Assembly: GCF_000762875.2 (NCBI RefSeq)
Contig: NZ_JRMP02000002.1
Span: 124,001-188,000, forward strand
Reading direction: 5' to 3'
Length of the DNA: 64,000 bases
Source: Helicobacter saguini
GTDB lineage: Bacteria > Campylobacterota > Campylobacteria > Campylobacterales > Helicobacteraceae
This document shows, one piece after another, positions 61,482-64,000 of this stretch (within the stretch, counting starts at the first letter, position 1; the number at the start of each line of letters is the position of its first letter). A program made the translations under genes and the position numbers. The notes beneath the pieces were generated by a model. The model was not told where the DNA came from. It did no database searches and saw only the letters and a program-made list of their open reading frames with translations.

Positions 61482-61532
61482 AGCTATTGGTTGTAATAAG
61501 ATTATGATTAACATAAATTAACTTTCAAAAGA

Positions 61533-61538
61533 TATAAT
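61533..61538 (+). promoter_or_regulatory. -10 box (TATAAT) of the PEB4-like gene
   Basis: AAAGATATAATCTAATC lies 41 bp before the ATG. Confidence 0.6.
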
Positions 61539-61579
61539 CTAATCTTTATTTCAAAAATTTCAACAACAAAGGAGAAAAA

Positions 61580-62425
61580 ATGGGAAATTCTAAAAAGGCT
61601 ATTTTTGGGAAGATTTTTTTATGCGCTGGGTTTGCTTTTAGCTCGATTTTAAGTGCGAAAGTGCTTGTAAATGTCGATGGGACCGAGATTTCAGATTCTG
61701 TATTTGCACCCATTAAGCAGCAAAATCCTAGCTTTAATTATGACGCGCTCCCACAGCAGCAAAAAGACGCACTTTTGGATGAATTAATCGCTGGAGCATT
61801 GATGGCAAATGCCGCAAAACGCGAGGGTTTAGACAAGAGCGAAGAGTATAAAATGGCGAATCTGCAGCTTTTATCGCAGCTATGGCTTAAAAAGCAAGGT
61901 GAGAGCATCGGCAAAACCATAAATGTGACCGAGCAGGAGGCAAAAGCGTTTTATGACAATCCGCAAAATAAGCAGATGTTTGTAAGCCAAAATGCGAGCG
62001 TGCGGCATATTTTGGTAGCAAAAGAGGACCAGGCGAAAAATATCATCGCTGAAATCGCGAAAGTGCCAAAGACAAAGACAGAGGATAAAGTGGCTGAACT
62101 TGCTAAGAAGTTTTCGCTAGATGAGGCTTCAAAGGCAAATGGTGGCTTAATGGAAAATTTGCCGATAGGACAGACCGCGCCTGAGTTTGCAGCAGCGGTC
62201 AAAGGGATGACTGCTGGTACATATAGCAAGACCCCGGTAAAAACGCAGTTTGGCTATCATATTATTTATTTAAAAAAGCTTGATGCGCCTACCACGCTTA
62301 CTTTTGATAAGGTTAAGCCGCAGTTAATCGAGGCTTTAAGACAAGAAAAAATGCAAGGAATCTTGCAAGAAAAGCTTAGAAAAATGCGCGATACTGCTAA
62401 AATCACCTACGGCGCCGGGAAGTAG
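61580..62425 (+). CDS. Periplasmic parvulin-type peptidyl-prolyl isomerase (PEB4/CBF2-like)
   Basis: 281 residues. A signal peptide (IFLCAGFAFSSILSAKV) precedes a SurA-N-like chaperone region (VLVNVDGTEISDSVFAP to ~125), then a rotamase domain (VRHILVAKEDQAKNIIAEIAK, FSLDEASKANGGLMENLPIGQ, FAAAVKGMTAGTYSKTPVKTQFGYHIIYLK). The family (Campylobacter PEB4, H. pylori HP0175) folds outer-membrane proteins and is also found extracellularly. AAAGGAGAAAAA precedes the ATG. The TAG stop is the start of a TAGATTCTA motif. Confidence 0.93.
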   Translation: MGNSKKAIFGKIFLCAGFAFSSILSAKVLVNVDGTEISDSVFAPIKQQNPSFNYDALPQQQKDALLDELIAGALMANAAKREGLDKSEEYKMANLQLLSQLWLKKQGESIGKTINVTEQEAKAFYDNPQNKQMFVSQNASVRHILVAKEDQAKNIIAEIAKVPKTKTEDKVAELAKKFSLDEASKANGGLMENLPIGQTAPEFAAAVKGMTAGTYSKTPVKTQFGYHIIYLKKLDAPTTLTFDKVKPQLIEALRQEKMQGILQEKLRKMRDTAKITYGAGK

Positions 62426-62494
62426 ATTCTAAAAACAGCTCTTTAAAATCTTAAAGGTGAGTTTATAAAAGCATAGAATCTAAAAGGAATGGAA

Positions 62495-63514
62495 TTGAAA
62501 AATACATTAAAGTTAATTTATGTAATATGTATTTTGATTTTTTTTAGCATGGATTTAGTAGCAAAAGTAAGCGAAAATGAATGCTATTTACCCATGATAT
62601 CTTGCAATAATGATAGTCTAGAATGTAAAAAGCAACAAGGTGTTTATGGCGATTTTCAAAAAATGATAACATCAAGCATAAATCCGCTTGAATACACTAG
62701 TTATGTTAATATGAAAAGTGATTATGATAAAGAAACAACGCACACTAATAGGGAGGTATTTTTTAAACAAGAAACGTTAGAGATTGATGGTAAAGATGTG
62801 TTATATGGATTATCTTTTTATGATGACGGACTACAAGTATCATTAGAATGTAAAGAGCAAAACTGCACTAAAAAGGCTTACAATAGCGATGGTAATCTGC
62901 AATATGAGGCAAACTGCGTATCTGGGGTAAATAATGGACCGCAAAGATTATATAATTGGCAAGGAATGCTATTCTTACAAATAGATTATAATAATGGCAA
63001 ACCAAATGGCACGATACAATCTTATAATAATAAAAAAATATACAAAGCAGAAATCAAAAATGGTAAATTAAATGGGAAAATACATATCAATGGTGTGTTT
63101 TTTTGCTGTGATGGTGGTGAGAGCAGAACGTTTGTGGCGGAAGTTAATAATGGGAATATTATATTTTCGCAATTAATGCATTGCATTGATGAATGCTTTA
63201 ATTCACGATTTAAACTAACTCACTTTAATGCTAATGGTACATTTGATGGTGTTATAGAATCTGATTATTATTTCGCACAGATTAAGGATAGCAAAGTATC
63301 TAAATTTAAGATAGCTTATGAAATAGAGATTGATGAAATGGAATATGAGCATGTTAAAACTTGGCTTACTGGTGGCTTTAATAACAAGGGTGAAAGAAAT
63401 GGTGAATGGATATACACTAGCGTTGTGTGGGATGAGAGCATAGGCAAAACAATTAAGAAACTAAAGCGGCACGAAATATATATAAATGGGGTAAAAACTA
63501 AGATTCTAAAATAA
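62495..63514 (+). CDS. Secreted MORN-like repeat protein (YwqK-like)
   Basis: About 339 residues. A signal peptide (TLKLIYVICILIFFSMDLVAK) is followed by an N-terminal Cys-containing domain (NECYLPMISCNNDSLECKK) and, from ~125, MORN/YwqK-type units: GNLQYEANCVSGVNNGPQRLYN, LQIDYNNGKPNGTIQSYNN, AEIKNGKLNGKIHING and FNNKGERNGEWIYTS. Such repeats form beta-hairpin ladders at cell surfaces. The ORF opens at ATG 62489, but AAAAGGA abuts it; the TTG at 62495 has the right spacing and gives a normal signal peptide. The function is unknown. Confidence 0.72.
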   Translation: MKNTLKLIYVICILIFFSMDLVAKVSENECYLPMISCNNDSLECKKQQGVYGDFQKMITSSINPLEYTSYVNMKSDYDKETTHTNREVFFKQETLEIDGKDVLYGLSFYDDGLQVSLECKEQNCTKKAYNSDGNLQYEANCVSGVNNGPQRLYNWQGMLFLQIDYNNGKPNGTIQSYNNKKIYKAEIKNGKLNGKIHINGVFFCCDGGESRTFVAEVNNGNIIFSQLMHCIDECFNSRFKLTHFNANGTFDGVIESDYYFAQIKDSKVSKFKIAYEIEIDEMEYEHVKTWLTGGFNNKGERNGEWIYTSVVWDESIGKTIKKLKRHEIYINGVKTKILK

Positions 63515-63653
63515 GGTTATATGATTTATGGAATCTTATTTAGTCGCACAAAGATTCTTTAGAAAAATTGAAGTCAAAGATTTTGTTTATTCTGCTAAAA
63601 TTTCTTTAAATTTTAGATTCTTTCTTAGAATCTCACCCAAAAGGACTTGAACT

Positions 63654-64000
63654 TTGCAAAACATCTTCAAACTTCTAGTATTTTTCCTTATCGTTGGGCT
63701 TGGGCTTTATTTTACCTTTCCTTATGAGATTAGCAAGGGGGATTTGGACGCGACCTTTAAGAGTATCGGCACGACTTTTATCCTTACTATCGGGGGCGTT
63801 TCTATCGGCATTGTCGTGGGCTTTGCGTTGGCGTTTTTGCGGCTACTTAATATCAAGATTCTAACCTTTATCATTGATGAATACATCGATATTATGCGTG
63901 GGACGCCCATTATGATACAGCTTTTCATTTTCGCGTATGTGGTGTTTGCGACTTTGAGTGATAATTTTTTGGCTGCCCTTGTCGCGCTTGGGCTAAACTC
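63654..64000 (+). CDS. Amino-acid ABC transporter permease (3' end outside window)
   Basis: First ~115 residues. A membrane segment (FKLLVFFLIVGLGLYFTF) is followed by the start of a HisM/GlnP-type permease: DATFKSIGTTFILTIGGVSIGIVVGFALAFLRLL and DIMRGTPIMIQLFIFAYVVFA, where RGTPxMxQL is characteristic of polar amino-acid importers. The start is TTG at 63654 with AAGGA 8 nt upstream; no ATG is available. It probably works with a periplasmic binding protein and an ATPase encoded beyond the window. Confidence 0.9.
   Translation, partial: MQNIFKLLVFFLIVGLGLYFTFPYEISKGDLDATFKSIGTTFILTIGGVSIGIVVGFALAFLRLLNIKILTFIIDEYIDIMRGTPIMIQLFIFAYVVFATLSDNFLAALVALGLN

Overview
This AT-rich window comes from a Campylobacterota chromosome, most likely a non-pylori (enterohepatic-type) Helicobacter. 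Markers for this are an HsrA-type orphan response regulator with no phospho-acceptor Asp, a pseudaminic acid synthase (PseI), a 2-oxoglutarate:acceptor oxidoreductase subunit (OorB), a MqnP-type prenyltransferase, FqrB next to CcoS, an aspartate ammonia-lyase, a PEB4-type parvulin and a PGBA_N-like secreted protein. G tracts that split or retail surface-modification genes also fit. I found no IS element, prophage, CRISPR array, rRNA or integrase.

Layout. 1-13 kb: end of an unrecognised coiled-coil gene, tyrS, an outer-membrane protein, a MacB-like permease, the mqnP cluster, a queuosine-precursor transporter, bpt, pseI, a PLP-homeostasis gene, msrA, leuB. 13-26 kb: a cold-shock-domain/coiled-coil protein, a giant ftsK, mnmD, an MscS channel, a PGBA_N-like gene, mrp, hemD, an isolated nuoC. 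26-43 kb: porin, glycosyltransferase, a YtkA-like protein with a 48-aa neighbour, aroB, rsmD, tandem fliL genes, pgi, ccoS-fqrB-tsaB, rmuC, a YfgM/BamB-like pair, coaX, eno. 43-55 kb: hsrA, pdxJ, an isolated oorB, a truncated gene copy, merR and asparaginase, a gene broken at a G13 tract, ftsW, a methyltransferase-like gene with a G9 tract, a toxin-antitoxin pair, a nitronate monooxygenase-like gene. 55-64 kb: two-component system, outer-membrane protein, tRNA-Val, methyltransferase, aspA, PEB4-like PPIase, a MORN-like secreted protein, start of an amino-acid ABC permease.

The dominant unexplained signal is a short motif, AGATTCT / AGAATCT (usually TAGAWTCTA, a GANTC site inside an odd-length palindrome). 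It occurs throughout the window on both strands, in coding and intergenic DNA. By eye I count 24 copies in rsmD, about 34 in 2 kb of the ftsK linker, 28 in the asparaginase gene and 19 in hemD, where roughly 0.3 per 1.3 kb is expected for this base composition. In genes it is read mostly as IES(K/N) or (L/I)DS(K/N), and it builds long hydrophilic insertions in enzymes that are normally compact (RsmD, HemD, YggS/PLPBP, Pgi, asparaginase, PseI, FtsK). Two longer cassettes are embedded among the motifs in the same reading frame in different genes: a REP-like hairpin (GATGTTTCGC..GCTCAACATGAC) and a 22-bp identical block encoding LSPTHHP. This resembles an in-frame, protein-invading repeat system, or a genome-wide methylation/uptake signal, and it is the best candidate here for something undescribed.

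The second theme is operon dispersal. nuoC, oorB, leuB, pdxJ and a MacB-type permease all stand without their usual partners, as might follow from recombination between dispersed repeats.
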